Assembly: GCA_023151315.1 (NCBI GenBank)
Contig: JAKLJE010000002.1
Coordinates: 62,001 to 126,000 of the forward strand
DNA length: 64,000 nt
Direction: 5' to 3'
Origin: Bacteroidia bacterium
GTDB taxonomy: Bacteria; Bacteroidota; Bacteroidia; Palsa-965
Positions 38,019 through 47,799 of the stretch are shown here, in pieces; within the stretch, counting starts at the first letter, position 1; every line of letters starts with the position of its first letter. A program made the position numbers and the translations under genes. The notes under the pieces are model-generated. The model worked only from the letters and a program-made list of their open reading frames with translations, searched no databases and was not told where the DNA came from.

Positions 38019-40904
38019 ATGAAAACAAGAAATACACTTTTTCTGGCCGCTGCGGGTCTTCTCGCTATCGGTTTGAACGCAGCACCGATTCCGGTGCGTG
38101 TTAATCCGGTTCACACGCCGGTTGAACAATTACAGCCTGATGAGTATATGGGCAACACGATTATCGTGAATGTTTTGCCGGAGTATCGCTCATTATGTTC
38201 TGCAAATCAGATTGGCATTCCTGCGTTGAATGATTTCTTTCTGATGATCGGAGCTGACCGCGTGGAGAAAATGTTCCCGAATCACAAAGCTCCGGAAAAG
38301 CCTTTTAATGCTTACGGTGCTCCGATGGAGGATATCTCTTTGATTTATACCATTCACTATAACGGAGCTATGCCATTGTCAATGGCAATCGGCAAGCTGT
38401 TCAACCTCGGATATTTTGAATATGCTCAGCCGTATTATATTCCGAAGGCTGAATTCCTTCCGAATGATCCTCAGGCTACAAGCGCATTGTCTTACCATAT
38501 TTATAAAATCGCTGCTGCTTCCACTTCAGGAACTTCAGGTTGGGATATTTCAACCGGTTCAGCAAGTGTTGTCATCGGAATTACAGATACCGGTGTGGAG
38601 TTAACGCATTCGGATCTTACGAACCAGATTGCTTATAACTCTGCTGATCCGATTGACGGAAACGACAATGATGCAGATGGTTTTATTGATAACTATCGTG
38701 GTTGGGATGTGGCAATGAACGACAACGATCCGACCTGGCAAGGTAACGCACATGGTGTGCATGTGAGTGGATGTGCTTCAGCGCAGGTGAACAATAATAC
38801 CGGCGTTGCAGGTTCAGGCTTCAACTGTAAGTTTTTGCCGGTGAAGATTGCTGATGCTTCCGGAGCACTTTCCGCTTCTTATCAAGGTATCACATATGCT
38901 GCTGATCACGGTTGCAAAGTCATCAACTGCTCTTGGGGCGGAACCGGTGGCGGTCCTTTCGGTCAGCAGGTTATTGATTACGCTACAAACAACATGGATG
39001 CTCTCGTTGTTGCTGCGGCAGGTAATAACTCATCGGATCAGGCTTTTTATCCTGCGGCTTTCGATAAAGTATTGAGTGTTGCCTCAACTGCGAGCAACGA
39101 CCTTCGTTCATCTTTCACTAACTGGAATTACACAGTTGACGTATGTTCTCCCGGAACAAACATTAATGCAACGTGGACTGGTAACGGTTACACTCAGAGC
39201 AGCGGAACATCAATGGCTTCTCCGGTTTGTGCCGGTGTAGCTGCAATCGTTCGTGCATATTATCCTACATACACTGCTTTACAGGCGGGCGAGCGCGTGA
39301 AGTTTACTACTGACTATATCTATAACATCGGTTCAAACTCCAGCGCAACGTATGCAGACAAACTGGGTACAGGCCGTATTAACCTGTACAAAGCACTTAC
39401 AGATCCTGCTGGACCTTCAGTATTGTATCAGAACATGAGTATCACTGACAACAACGATGATGTTCTTGTTGCAAACGATACAATGCGTATCACGGGAGAT
39501 TTCATGAATTATCTGGCTCCAACAACAAATATGAGCGCAGTGCTTACTGTAGCATCAGGCGGTACTTTCGTAACAATTGTGGACGGTACTACAAATCCAG
39601 GTGCAATTGGAACGCTCGCTTCTGTCGGTCATGCTGCGGATCCTTATCGTGTGTTAATCAACTCCAATGCTCCGGCGAATCAGCCGGTAATATTCCGTCT
39701 CACAATGACTGACGGCGCATGGACTTACGATCAGTACTTTACGGTTATTGTAAATGTGGATTATATCAACGTTGCTATCAATCAGGTTTCAACTTCAATC
39801 ACAAGCAAAGGATTGATCGGTTATAATGCTGATGCGCAACAACAAGGTCTCGGATTTACTTACAACGGAAGCGGCTCACTCCTGTATGAGAGCAGTTTCA
39901 TGGTAGGTGTTTCAGGAAACGTTCGTGATATGGCACGTGGAACAGGAGCAACTCCTGACGCTGATTTCACTTCATTGAATGTTGTTCATGAAAATGTTCC
40001 GGCTGTAGTTTCTGATATGGATCTCGAAGGTCAATTCCGCGACAACGGCTCTGCGAACGCGCTTCCGGTTACCGTTCATCATACTGCTTATGCATGGAGT
40101 GCAGCTCCGCATGATAAGTATGTGATTGTCCAGTATGTGATCAGAAACACAGGATCTACAACTTTGAACAACGTTTACAGCGGTATATTCTGTGATTGGG
40201 ATATTGATGCAACTACTTTCGGAGACAACAAAGCTGATTACGACAGCAACCTTAAATTGGGTTATACCTACCACACCGCTGCGCAGGGATATTACTGCGG
40301 TGTGAAAGTTCTCACTAACACAGCAGCTGCAACATGTTATTCAATTGATAACGTAAACGGCGGTAACGGCGGTGTTGATATGTTCAACGGTTACGATGAT
40401 TCTGAAAAGTACACGACGCTTTCCACTAACCGTGCACAGGCAGGAAATACAACATCAACAGGTAATGACGTATGTCAGGTTGTAGGTAGCGGTCCGTTCA
40501 CGATCAGTGCAGGCGATTCAGTTGTGGTTGCATTTGCACTTATTGCGGGTGATGATCTCGCAGACTTGCAGAACAGTGCTGCTGATGCACAGTTGCAATA
40601 TGACAATCAGGTTCCGCTTGGAACTGTGACAGTTGACGCAACAGGTACAAGCAACGTTAATGTTTACCCTAGCCCGGTTGCAGGAAATGCAATGATCACT
40701 TACAATGTTACTGAGCAATCACAAACAGACGTGCGTTTGTATGATGCTGCTGGTCGTGAAGTAATGATCCTTTCACAGGGTCAGAAGGCTGCAGGTACTT
40801 ACACTGAAACGCTGAACACAGCAACATTGCCTGATGGCATTTATGTTGTGCGACTGGTTTCAGGAGAAGCAGTGAGTACGCGTCGTTTCGTTGTGAGTCA
40901 TTAA
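38019..40904 (+). CDS. Subtilisin-like serine protease, T9SS cargo (type A)
   Basis: A 961-residue secreted peptidase of family S8. Signal peptide (KTRNTLFLAAAGLLAIGLNA), a propeptide-like region, and the catalytic triad Asp190 (IGITDTGVELTHSD), His245 (NAHGVHVSG), Ser398 (SSGTSMASP), with the oxyanion Asn in VAAAGNNSSD. Beta-sandwich domains fill about 470-870. The C-terminus is a type A sorting domain (VNVYPSPVAGNAMITY, LYDAAGREV, LPDGIYVVRLV). It is divergent from the SprB-repeat cargo gene. A near-consensus -7 element (TAAATTCG, 37977-37984) lies upstream. A terminator follows 16 bases after the stop. Confidence 0.93.
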   Translation: MKTRNTLFLAAAGLLAIGLNAAPIPVRVNPVHTPVEQLQPDEYMGNTIIVNVLPEYRSLCSANQIGIPALNDFFLMIGADRVEKMFPNHKAPEKPFNAYGAPMEDISLIYTIHYNGAMPLSMAIGKLFNLGYFEYAQPYYIPKAEFLPNDPQATSALSYHIYKIAAASTSGTSGWDISTGSASVVIGITDTGVELTHSDLTNQIAYNSADPIDGNDNDADGFIDNYRGWDVAMNDNDPTWQGNAHGVHVSGCASAQVNNNTGVAGSGFNCKFLPVKIADASGALSASYQGITYAADHGCKVINCSWGGTGGGPFGQQVIDYATNNMDALVVAAAGNNSSDQAFYPAAFDKVLSVASTASNDLRSSFTNWNYTVDVCSPGTNINATWTGNGYTQSSGTSMASPVCAGVAAIVRAYYPTYTALQAGERVKFTTDYIYNIGSNSSATYADKLGTGRINLYKALTDPAGPSVLYQNMSITDNNDDVLVANDTMRITGDFMNYLAPTTNMSAVLTVASGGTFVTIVDGTTNPGAIGTLASVGHAADPYRVLINSNAPANQPVIFRLTMTDGAWTYDQYFTVIVNVDYINVAINQVSTSITSKGLIGYNADAQQQGLGFTYNGSGSLLYESSFMVGVSGNVRDMARGTGATPDADFTSLNVVHENVPAVVSDMDLEGQFRDNGSANALPVTVHHTAYAWSAAPHDKYVIVQYVIRNTGSTTLNNVYSGIFCDWDIDATTFGDNKADYDSNLKLGYTYHTAAQGYYCGVKVLTNTAAATCYSIDNVNGGNGGVDMFNGYDDSEKYTTLSTNRAQAGNTTSTGNDVCQVVGSGPFTISAGDSVVVAFALIAGDDLADLQNSAADAQLQYDNQVPLGTVTVDATGTSNVNVYPSPVAGNAMITYNVTEQSQTDVRLYDAAGREVMILSQGQKAAGTYTETLNTATLPDGIYVVRLVSGEAVSTRRFVVSH

Positions 40905-40920
40905 TACATCAGATAGTTGG

Positions 40921-40957
40921 AAGTCCCGCTGTATTCAATGCAGCGGGACTTTTTATT
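40921..40957 (+). terminator. Rho-independent terminator after the subtilisin gene
   Basis: AAGTCCCGCTG (40921-40931) pairs with CAGCGGGACTT (40941-40951), followed by TTTTATT. Confidence 0.88.
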
Positions 40958-40972
40958 AACCCTGCGGATGGT

Positions 40973-40980
40973 TATATTTG
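40973..40980 (+). promoter_or_regulatory. -7 promoter element for the DUF5606 gene
   Basis: TATATTTG, exact TAnnTTTG, 18 bases upstream of ATG 40999 and just after a terminator. Confidence 0.6.
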
Positions 40981-40998
40981 CACAAATTCAATAGAAAA

Positions 40999-41535
40999 AT
41001 GGATATCAGTAATGTAATTGCAATTGCCGGAATGCCGGGACTTTATAAAGTTGTGGCACAGGCTAAGAATGGAGTAATTGTAGAGTCGCTTGTTGACAAG
41101 AAGCGTGTTCCCGCTTTCAATTCACATAAGATCAGCGCGCTTCCGGATATCAGTATTTACACCACTTCTGAAGATATGCCGTTGAAAGACGTTCTTCAGA
41201 AAGTTTTCGATAAGGAGAAAGGTGAAAAATGCCCTGATCCGAAAACGCTTGATGAGAAAGGTCTCCGTGCATACATGGCGGAAGTTCTTCCTGAATATGA
41301 CGAGGAGCGCGTTCACGTGTCTGACCTTCGTAAATTGTTCAGCTGGTATAACATGCTTCACGGTGCCGGATTGTTAACCGCTGAAGAGAAGAAAGAAGAC
41401 GGTGATAAGAAAATTGTTTCTGAAGAAAAGTCGAAACAACCATCCTTGAAGAAAGACACTGCTTCTAAACCACAAGCCAAAACAAATGCTCCTAAAGTGA
41501 AAGCTCAGGGAGTACGTAAAACCGGGACAGCTTAA
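40999..41535 (+). CDS. DUF5606 family protein
   Basis: A 178-residue protein of unknown function found across Bacteroidota. The N-terminal part (VIAIAGMPGLYKVVAQAKNG, DKKRVPAFNSHKISALPDIS) is an SH3-like beta fold; the middle is helical; the C-terminal 45 residues are a Lys/Glu/Ala-rich disordered tail. No signal peptide, so cytoplasmic. ATG 40999 matches the family start and follows its promoter; a TTG at 40978 overlaps the promoter. A terminator overlaps its stop codon. Confidence 0.88.
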   Translation: MDISNVIAIAGMPGLYKVVAQAKNGVIVESLVDKKRVPAFNSHKISALPDISIYTTSEDMPLKDVLQKVFDKEKGEKCPDPKTLDEKGLRAYMAEVLPEYDEERVHVSDLRKLFSWYNMLHGAGLLTAEEKKEDGDKKIVSEEKSKQPSLKKDTASKPQAKTNAPKVKAQGVRKTGTA

Positions 41536-41548
41536 CCCCGGTTTTTTT
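41518..41548 (+). terminator. Terminator overlapping the DUF5606 stop codon
   Basis: AAAACCGGG (41518-41526) pairs with CCCGGTTTT (41537-41545), followed by TTT; the TAA stop (41533-41535) sits in the loop. It leaves only 11 bases to the M3 peptidase start. Confidence 0.8.
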
Positions 41549-41559
41549 ATTTCATTTTT

Positions 41560-43281
41560 ATGGAATTAACAGCAGACACGGTAAGGCTTAAAACCCGATT
41601 CGTTCCTACTGACCTTGATTTCAGTAAGCCTGAATCGGTAACAGATTTATTTCGCGAACTGGAGCAGCGACCATTGAGTTCATCTTCGGAGTTCATTGAA
41701 TGGTTACGCGATTACAGTGAACTCGAATCTGTGCTTCATGAAGAACTTGCATGGCGTTACATCCGCTCATCGTGCAACACAGCAGATACAGCAGCAGAAG
41801 CTGCATACGATTTCTTTGTATCTGAAATTGAGCCGTTAACTGCACCTTGGTTCCAGAAACTGAATAAACGCCTTATTTCAAGTCCGTTTGTTGATGCGCT
41901 TAATCCCGAAGAATATTTTGTATTCCTTCGCGGTGTGAGAAATGATATCGCACTGTACAGGGAGGAAAATATTCCGCTGTTCACAAAGATTGATCAACTC
42001 AGTCAGCAGTTCGGGAAAATTGCAGGAGCGCAAACTATAGATTTTCGTGGTAAAGAGCTGACGATGCCGCAGGCTGCTGCAAAGTTCAAGAGCACCGATG
42101 AAAACGAAAGACGTGAAGTGTTTGAAAAGATAGCAGCACGTCGCATGCAGGATCGTTCTGCGCTTGACAAACTTTTTACCGAGCTTGCTGAAGTAAGAAA
42201 TGAAGTTGCACTTAATTGCGGATACGGTAATTTCCGTGATTACAGTTTCGCGGCAATGGGGCGATTTGATTACACGAAGGAAGATTGCTTCCGTTTTCAC
42301 GAAGCGGTAGAAGAACATGTGCTTCCCGTTATTGAAGAGTTGAATTCGGAACGAGCACAGCAATTAGGCAAATTGAAGTTGCGTCCTTACGATAAAGATG
42401 TTGATCCTTTGGGTCGACCTCCTCTGGCTCCATTCCATGGAGGAAAAGAGCTCCTCAATAAAACCCTGAAGGTTTTTGGAAGATTGTATCCTGATTGGAA
42501 GTCGAGAATTGCGTTGATGAATGAAATGGGACATTTTGATCTTGATTCGAGAAAGAACAAAGCTCCGGGTGGATACAATTACTCTCTGCCAATCAGCGGT
42601 GCGCCGTTCATTTTTATGAATGCAGCAGATTCACATGGCGATCTCATTACTATGGTACATGAAGCAGGTCACGCTTTTCATTCGTTTCGGATGAATGATC
42701 TGACTTTGTATTCTATGAAAAATCCGCCGTCTGAAGTTTGTGAACTCGCGAGTATGTCTATGGAGCTGATCACGATGGACGCATGGGATGAATTTTATCC
42801 GAACGCGGAAGACGCAAAACGTTCACAAAGAGATCAGCTTGAAAAAGTAGTTTCCGGTTTGGCATGGATCGCAACTATTGACGCTTTTCAGCATTGGTTG
42901 TACGAAAACCATGGCCATACAATTGAACAAAGAGAAGAGGCCTGGTTACGAATTTCTTCCCGCTTCGAATCCAAACTGATCGACTGGAGCGGATATGAGG
43001 AGTACCGCAATTGTGCATGGCAAAAGCAATTGCACATCTTTGAAGTTCCGTTCTATTACATTGAATACGGCATCGCGCAGTTAGGTGCTATTGCGGTTTG
43101 GCGTGAGTACAGAAAGAACGCAACGCAGTCCATCACTGCGTATGAAGATGCCTTGAGTCTGGGTTACAAAGTTCCGATCTCAAAAATATTTGAAGCAGCA
43201 GGAGTGAAGTTTGATTTCTCCGCTGCATACGTGAAAGAGCTGATGCAATTCCTGAAAGATGAATTGCATAAATTGCGATAA
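41560..43281 (+). CDS. M3 family oligoendopeptidase (PepF-like)
   Basis: A 573-residue cytoplasmic zinc peptidase that degrades short peptides. The zinc motif is HEAGH (367-371, in TMVHEAGHAFHSF), with the third ligand Glu expected in PPSEVCELASMSMEL. The N-terminal helical domain and the C-terminal YIEYGIAQLGAIAVW are typical of the PepF branch. No signal peptide. It lies directly after the terminator of the DUF5606 gene, so its transcription relies either on readthrough or on a promoter inside that gene. Confidence 0.92.
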   Translation: MELTADTVRLKTRFVPTDLDFSKPESVTDLFRELEQRPLSSSSEFIEWLRDYSELESVLHEELAWRYIRSSCNTADTAAEAAYDFFVSEIEPLTAPWFQKLNKRLISSPFVDALNPEEYFVFLRGVRNDIALYREENIPLFTKIDQLSQQFGKIAGAQTIDFRGKELTMPQAAAKFKSTDENERREVFEKIAARRMQDRSALDKLFTELAEVRNEVALNCGYGNFRDYSFAAMGRFDYTKEDCFRFHEAVEEHVLPVIEELNSERAQQLGKLKLRPYDKDVDPLGRPPLAPFHGGKELLNKTLKVFGRLYPDWKSRIALMNEMGHFDLDSRKNKAPGGYNYSLPISGAPFIFMNAADSHGDLITMVHEAGHAFHSFRMNDLTLYSMKNPPSEVCELASMSMELITMDAWDEFYPNAEDAKRSQRDQLEKVVSGLAWIATIDAFQHWLYENHGHTIEQREEAWLRISSRFESKLIDWSGYEEYRNCAWQKQLHIFEVPFYYIEYGIAQLGAIAVWREYRKNATQSITAYEDALSLGYKVPISKIFEAAGVKFDFSAAYVKELMQFLKDELHKLR

Positions 43282-43314
43282 TGCATTTTTCATTAACTTG
43301 AGTAAAAGTTGTAT

Positions 43315-43845
43315 ATGAAACTCATCAATCCGCCCTTGCCTGGAATTGCGTCTGAATATCATCAGCGCTATATAAATCTCGTTGCTAATCAGAATGTGTT
43401 GTCGATGATGGAATCTCAGATTCTCGACTTCAAAGCGTTGCTCTCTGAAGTGCCGTTCGAACAGGAGGACTACGCTTACGCTGAGGGAAAATGGACGATT
43501 AAGCAACTTGCCGGACACATGATTGATGCGGAACGCATTCTTTCGTACAGAGCGATGTGCATTGCTCGCGGTGAAAAGCAGAATCTTCCCGGATTTGAGG
43601 AAGATGATTATGTTGCAAATGCGTCATTTCATCTTCGTAGTCTGTACGATTTGGGTCATGAATTCGGAGCCGTTCGCGAGTCAACAATTCAGTTGTTTCG
43701 TTATATGACGGAAGAAGAATTGGATCGCAAGGGGTTGGCAAATGATACAGGAGTTACACCACGCATTATTCTTTTCATGATTGCCGGGCACCATATTCAT
43801 CACGTGAATGTTCTGCGTGAGCGTTACAGTGAGGTTTTGCCTTAA
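43315..43845 (+). CDS. DinB-like superfamily protein
   Basis: A 176-residue protein with the DinB four-helix-bundle pattern: WTIKQLAGHMIDAERILSYR supplies the first metal His and IAGHHIHHVNVLRERY near the C-terminus supplies the others. Such proteins include thiol-dependent transferases and stress proteins; the substrate is unknown. It starts 33 bases after the M3 peptidase stop and is likely cotranscribed with it. Its stop overlaps the converging MATE stop (TTAA). Confidence 0.88.
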   Translation: MKLINPPLPGIASEYHQRYINLVANQNVLSMMESQILDFKALLSEVPFEQEDYAYAEGKWTIKQLAGHMIDAERILSYRAMCIARGEKQNLPGFEEDDYVANASFHLRSLYDLGHEFGAVRESTIQLFRYMTEEELDRKGLANDTGVTPRIILFMIAGHHIHHVNVLRERYSEVLP

Positions 43846-45191
43846 TTAGCACTTACGATTGGCAGTCGTGAAAGTTTATTGAAGCGAAGGATGAATCCGA
43901 TTGCTGCAATGAACAATCCTGCTACAAATCCGAACCATACGCCGGTTGCACCCATTTCCAATGGAACGCACAATACCCAACTGATCGGTAGTCCGATCAG
44001 CCAATACGCGATGAACGCAACCCATCCGGGATAAACAGTGTCTTTCAATCCTCGCAAAGCACCTTGTGTTGTAACCTGAATTCCATCAAAGAGCTGGAAT
44101 GCTGCACCGATCAGAAGTAGTATCGCTGCGTAATTCAATACAGCTGTTTCTTCATTGAAAATTGCAGGGAGCTGTCGGCGGAATACAATGAATAGAATTG
44201 CGCTCAACACCATGAAACCAACGGACAGCAAAATCGCACTGAAACCCGCTCTTCTGATTGCGAGTTTGTCGCCCATGCCCACATAATGGCCGACGCGAAT
44301 TGTTGCAGCAGCTCCGAGTCCGCTTGAAACCATATATGTCATTGCAGCGAGACTCAATGCAAGACGATGCGCTGCGAGTTGCGCAGAGTCCGGAATGAAC
44401 AGCGTAGGGATGGAGAATGCCGCAACTTCAAGTCCGAACATTAAAGCAGATGGAATTCCTATGCGCAGATGCGATTTAAAAATATCCTTGCTCGTTTTTC
44501 CTGAAAACAGATTGATGCGGTAGCCTGAATATTTTTTTCCGAAGCGCACATACGCAAACATGGAAACTGCCATTAGTGTTCGACTGATAAATGTTGCCCA
44601 GCATGAACCCATTATTCCCATTTGGGGGAATCCGAATTTGCCGAACACAAGAAGATAGTTGAGGAGAATATTGAGCACATTGGCAGCGATAGTGATTACC
44701 ATTGCGGTGCGTGTATCCGACATTCCTTCAGTAAATTGCTTGAAAGTAAAAAACACGCTGAGCGGAATCATCGAAAGCATAATCACATTCAGAAACTTAA
44801 TGGCAATATCAACTACTATCGGATCTTTGCCGGTGTATCGCAGAAATCCTGAGCAGAAAAACAGAATGGCGAACAAGCCTGCAGATGTAATCAGATTCAG
44901 TATCATGGAATGACGCAAGTGCGTTGCAATTCCTTCTTTGTCGTTCTTCGCATTAAGTTCCGCAACTATCGGAGTCAATGAATAGGAAACACCGATGCCA
45001 AGAACGAGTACAAGAACGTAGAAAGATCCGGCCAGACTGATGGCGGCTTGTCCTAATGTCCGTTCCGGCAATTGACCCACGAAATAATTATCTGCAAGAT
45101 CGACGGTGATATGCCCGACATTACTCAGACACACCGGCAAGGCGAGGAGCACGGTTTGCAGAAAATGATATTTCCAGGACTGATTTTGCAT
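43842..45191 (-). CDS. MATE family efflux transporter
   Basis: A 449-residue, 12-helix inner-membrane exporter driven by Na+ or H+. MATE signatures include LPVCLSNVGHITVDLADNYF, LGQAAISLAGSFYVLVLVLG, GLGAAATIRVGHYVGMGDKL and the second-half repeat FDGIQVTTQGALRGLKDT. The substrate cannot be told from sequence. ATG 45191 is preferred over an in-frame ATG at 45212 because a perfect TACCTTTG promoter element lies between them; the transcript would then begin very near the start codon. Confidence 0.92.
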   Translation of the reverse strand: MQNQSWKYHFLQTVLLALPVCLSNVGHITVDLADNYFVGQLPERTLGQAAISLAGSFYVLVLVLGIGVSYSLTPIVAELNAKNDKEGIATHLRHSMILNLITSAGLFAILFFCSGFLRYTGKDPIVVDIAIKFLNVIMLSMIPLSVFFTFKQFTEGMSDTRTAMVITIAANVLNILLNYLLVFGKFGFPQMGIMGSCWATFISRTLMAVSMFAYVRFGKKYSGYRINLFSGKTSKDIFKSHLRIGIPSALMFGLEVAAFSIPTLFIPDSAQLAAHRLALSLAAMTYMVSSGLGAAATIRVGHYVGMGDKLAIRRAGFSAILLSVGFMVLSAILFIVFRRQLPAIFNEETAVLNYAAILLLIGAAFQLFDGIQVTTQGALRGLKDTVYPGWVAFIAYWLIGLPISWVLCVPLEMGATGVWFGFVAGLFIAAIGFILRFNKLSRLPIVSAN

Positions 45192-45197
45192 GGGCGG

Positions 45198-45205
45198 CAA
45201 AGGTA
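45198..45205 (-). promoter_or_regulatory. -7 promoter element for the MATE gene, 6 bases from its ATG
   Basis: TACCTTTG on the minus strand. Only 6 bases separate it from ATG 45191, so the transcript would be leaderless or nearly so. Confidence 0.5.
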
Positions 45206-45349
45206 CATTCATCTCCGTGATTGTTGGAATTTTTTCCGGAATAGAGCCTGTCGTTCTAAATCGTGCGGGCTCGGAAGTACCCGAATGCGTAAACTGCCCG
45301 AAGATTGTCCGATTTTGACCTGAATATCAGATGAAAGGGTATTTTGTTG

Positions 45350-45357
45350 TAAATTTG
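45350..45357 (+). promoter_or_regulatory. -7 promoter element for the first nidogen-like cargo gene
   Basis: TAAATTTG (exact TAnnTTTG) 92 bases upstream of ATG 45450, giving a leader of about 85 bases. Confidence 0.4.
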
Positions 45358-45449
45358 AGATCAGTAAACAATTTGGTTAGTCGTGCAGTGGCAAAATGGG
45401 CGATTAATGTTTCTCCCCGGAATATGTTGTTTACTCAGAACGGATTGAA

Positions 45450-47705
45450 ATGAAACAGATAGGCATTGCATTGCTTTTTGCGTTTTTATTTGTGCAGCTT
45501 GATGCACAGAGTAGTCGTGCTCCTTTGGTTTCAGTAGATCACACAGCGCATGATTCTCTGAAAGCTGCCGGGTCACTTACTAACGGTCTGTTCTACATTG
45601 CAGGTGATAGCGCGATTACGCCATTGAGTGCAATTGTTCAACCTAATCCTGCTCCTCAGGCTGCAGCAAACTGTCAGTGCATTATACCTCTGGATGCAAC
45701 ATTTTCTGTTGTTCCTTTTCAGTGGGGAACACCACCGGATTACAGAAATGATGATGGATCTTCGAACGCAATTAACCTTCCGTTCAATTTCTGCTTTTAC
45801 GGTCAAACAATGACTACGGCATTCATCAATAACAACGGAAATATTTCTTTCGGTGCTTCCTACGGAACATTTTCATCTGCAGCTTTTCCGAGCAATCAGT
45901 ATTCTATGATCGCTCCATTCTGGGCCGATATTGATACGCGTGGATTGGCGAGTGGTGTTGTTTATTACAAGGTTACTCCAACTGCAATGATTGTTCGTTG
46001 GCAGACTGTTGGATATTACTCTCAACACACAGATAAACTCAACGATTTTCAGCTCATAATTACAGACGGCAACGATCCATTGCTTCCTCCGGGAAGTAAC
46101 TGCGCATTCTGTTATGGTGATATGCAATGGACAACCGGCGATGCTTCGGGTGGTGTAAACGGTTTCGGAGGAACAGCTGCAACCGTTGGATGTAATCTTG
46201 GCGATGGTGTGAATTACATTCAGATCGGTCAGTTTGATGCACCGGGCACAGTTTACAACGGACCTTTCGGTATCCCGAGTCAGGTAAGTTGGTTGGATAA
46301 CCAACAGTTCTTTCTGGATGTATGCAGTTCAGGCGGAGGTGGAAATCTTCCACCGATTATGAATTCTGCACAAGTGTGTGATACGATTGATTTGTGTGTC
46401 GGCGATACATTACAGCTCACTGCACAGTTTTTATCACCTGAAAATAATCAGCTGACAACTGCAACCGCGACTGCAAGCGGAACAGGGTTAACTGTTGTGG
46501 GAAGTGCACCCGGAAACCCTGTGAATCTGAGTGCCTATTTTGTCGGGCTCCAAACCAACCTTGGTTATAACCTCATTACGATCAGTGGAACGGATAACGG
46601 TGTTCCGGCACAGACAACAAACGGACTTGTTGCTATTAATGTAATTCCCGGACCAACCGCTGTGATGAGCAATACAGGTGCATGTCCTAACGATTCAGTA
46701 TTGGTTCAAAGTACAGGAACTCTCAGTGTTAACGGACCGATTGTAAGTTATCACTGGGATTTCGGAATGGCCGCGCTTACGAATGATACATCCAATCTTG
46801 CTAATTCAGGATATCCTTACACAACTCCGGGAACTTACACTGTTGTGCTTGAAGTAACTGATTCTCTCGGTTGTTCCGATACCGCGATGCAGACTGTAAC
46901 TGTGTTTGAATTGCCGGTTGTTGCTTTCGTCGGAGATCCGTTGACAGGATGTTCGCCGCTATGCGTTGATTTTACTGATCAAACAACAGTTGCTAACAGC
47001 ACAGCAACTTCGTGGTTCTGGGATTTCGGTGCAGGAATGACTTCCACTCAACAGAATCCTCAGAATTGTTTTTATGATCAAGGCAGTTACTCGATCAAGC
47101 TGGTTGTTACTTCTGCTCAAGGCTGCAAAGACAGTCTGACACTTTCGAATTACGTAGATGTAATTCCGGGACCTGTTGCCGGATTCGGGTTCGGTCCGCA
47201 ACCTGCAACGCTGAACAATCCTGCTATAACGTTCACAGATCAATCTACCGGCGGAACTATAGAGTGGTTCTGGGATTTCGGTGACGGATCGGGAACTTCC
47301 ACACTTGCGAATCCTGTTTACGCCTATTCAGATACCGGAGCATTTACTGTAATGCAAATAGTTTCGGGGCCTAACGGCGCCTGTCCGGATACGTCATATG
47401 AAACGCTTTACATTTCTCCTGAATTGCTGATTTGGGTTCCGAACACATTCACTCCGAACAGCAACGGAAATAATGATGTATTCTCACCTGTGTTTTCAGG
47501 TATGACTTATGTCAAGAACTACAAGATGATGATCTTCGACCGTTGGGGCATGCTCATCTTTACGTCGACAGATCCCTACGAAGGATGGAACGGACAGTAT
47601 AACAACAGCCCGGTGCAGATGGACACTTACGTTTACAAGATTTTCGTTGAAGACCTTAACGGCAACACGCACAACTTCATCGGAGGAGTTAATCTGGTGA
47701 AATAA
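45450..47705 (+). CDS. T9SS type B cargo: nidogen-like domain, Ig-like part, three PKD domains
   Basis: A 751-residue secreted protein. Signal peptide (KQIGIALLFAFLFVQLDAQ); a nidogen-like domain at about 70-285 (LPFNFCFYGQTMTTAFINNN, SFGASYGTFSSAAF, MIAPFWADIDTRG, VRWQTVGYYS); a cadherin/Ig-like stretch to about 400; three PKD domains (YHWDFGMAAL, WFWDFGAGMTSTQQNPQ, WFWDFGDGSGTSTLANP); and a type B (gliding/CHU_C) sorting domain from about 662 (VPNTFTPNSNGNNDVFSPVF, FDRWGMLIFTS, YVYKIFVEDLNG). Likely a surface adhesin or filament protein. The gene at 47800 is a tandem paralog with fewer PKD domains. Confidence 0.92.
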   Translation: MKQIGIALLFAFLFVQLDAQSSRAPLVSVDHTAHDSLKAAGSLTNGLFYIAGDSAITPLSAIVQPNPAPQAAANCQCIIPLDATFSVVPFQWGTPPDYRNDDGSSNAINLPFNFCFYGQTMTTAFINNNGNISFGASYGTFSSAAFPSNQYSMIAPFWADIDTRGLASGVVYYKVTPTAMIVRWQTVGYYSQHTDKLNDFQLIITDGNDPLLPPGSNCAFCYGDMQWTTGDASGGVNGFGGTAATVGCNLGDGVNYIQIGQFDAPGTVYNGPFGIPSQVSWLDNQQFFLDVCSSGGGGNLPPIMNSAQVCDTIDLCVGDTLQLTAQFLSPENNQLTTATATASGTGLTVVGSAPGNPVNLSAYFVGLQTNLGYNLITISGTDNGVPAQTTNGLVAINVIPGPTAVMSNTGACPNDSVLVQSTGTLSVNGPIVSYHWDFGMAALTNDTSNLANSGYPYTTPGTYTVVLEVTDSLGCSDTAMQTVTVFELPVVAFVGDPLTGCSPLCVDFTDQTTVANSTATSWFWDFGAGMTSTQQNPQNCFYDQGSYSIKLVVTSAQGCKDSLTLSNYVDVIPGPVAGFGFGPQPATLNNPAITFTDQSTGGTIEWFWDFGDGSGTSTLANPVYAYSDTGAFTVMQIVSGPNGACPDTSYETLYISPELLIWVPNTFTPNSNGNNDVFSPVFSGMTYVKNYKMMIFDRWGMLIFTSTDPYEGWNGQYNNSPVQMDTYVYKIFVEDLNGNTHNFIGGVNLVK

Positions 47706-47759
47706 TTGTCCGCTTATTTCCGAAATTATTCTGAATTCAGTTTCTCAATTCCATTGTCG

Positions 47760-47767
47760 TATCTTTG
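47760..47767 (+). promoter_or_regulatory. -7 promoter element for the second nidogen-like cargo gene
   Basis: TATCTTTG (exact TAnnTTTG) 32 bases upstream of ATG 47800, in the 94-base gap between the tandem paralogs, so the second copy can be expressed on its own. Confidence 0.55.
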
Positions 47768-47799
47768 GAAGTACCGGCAGTTATACTATTGCCGATGCA

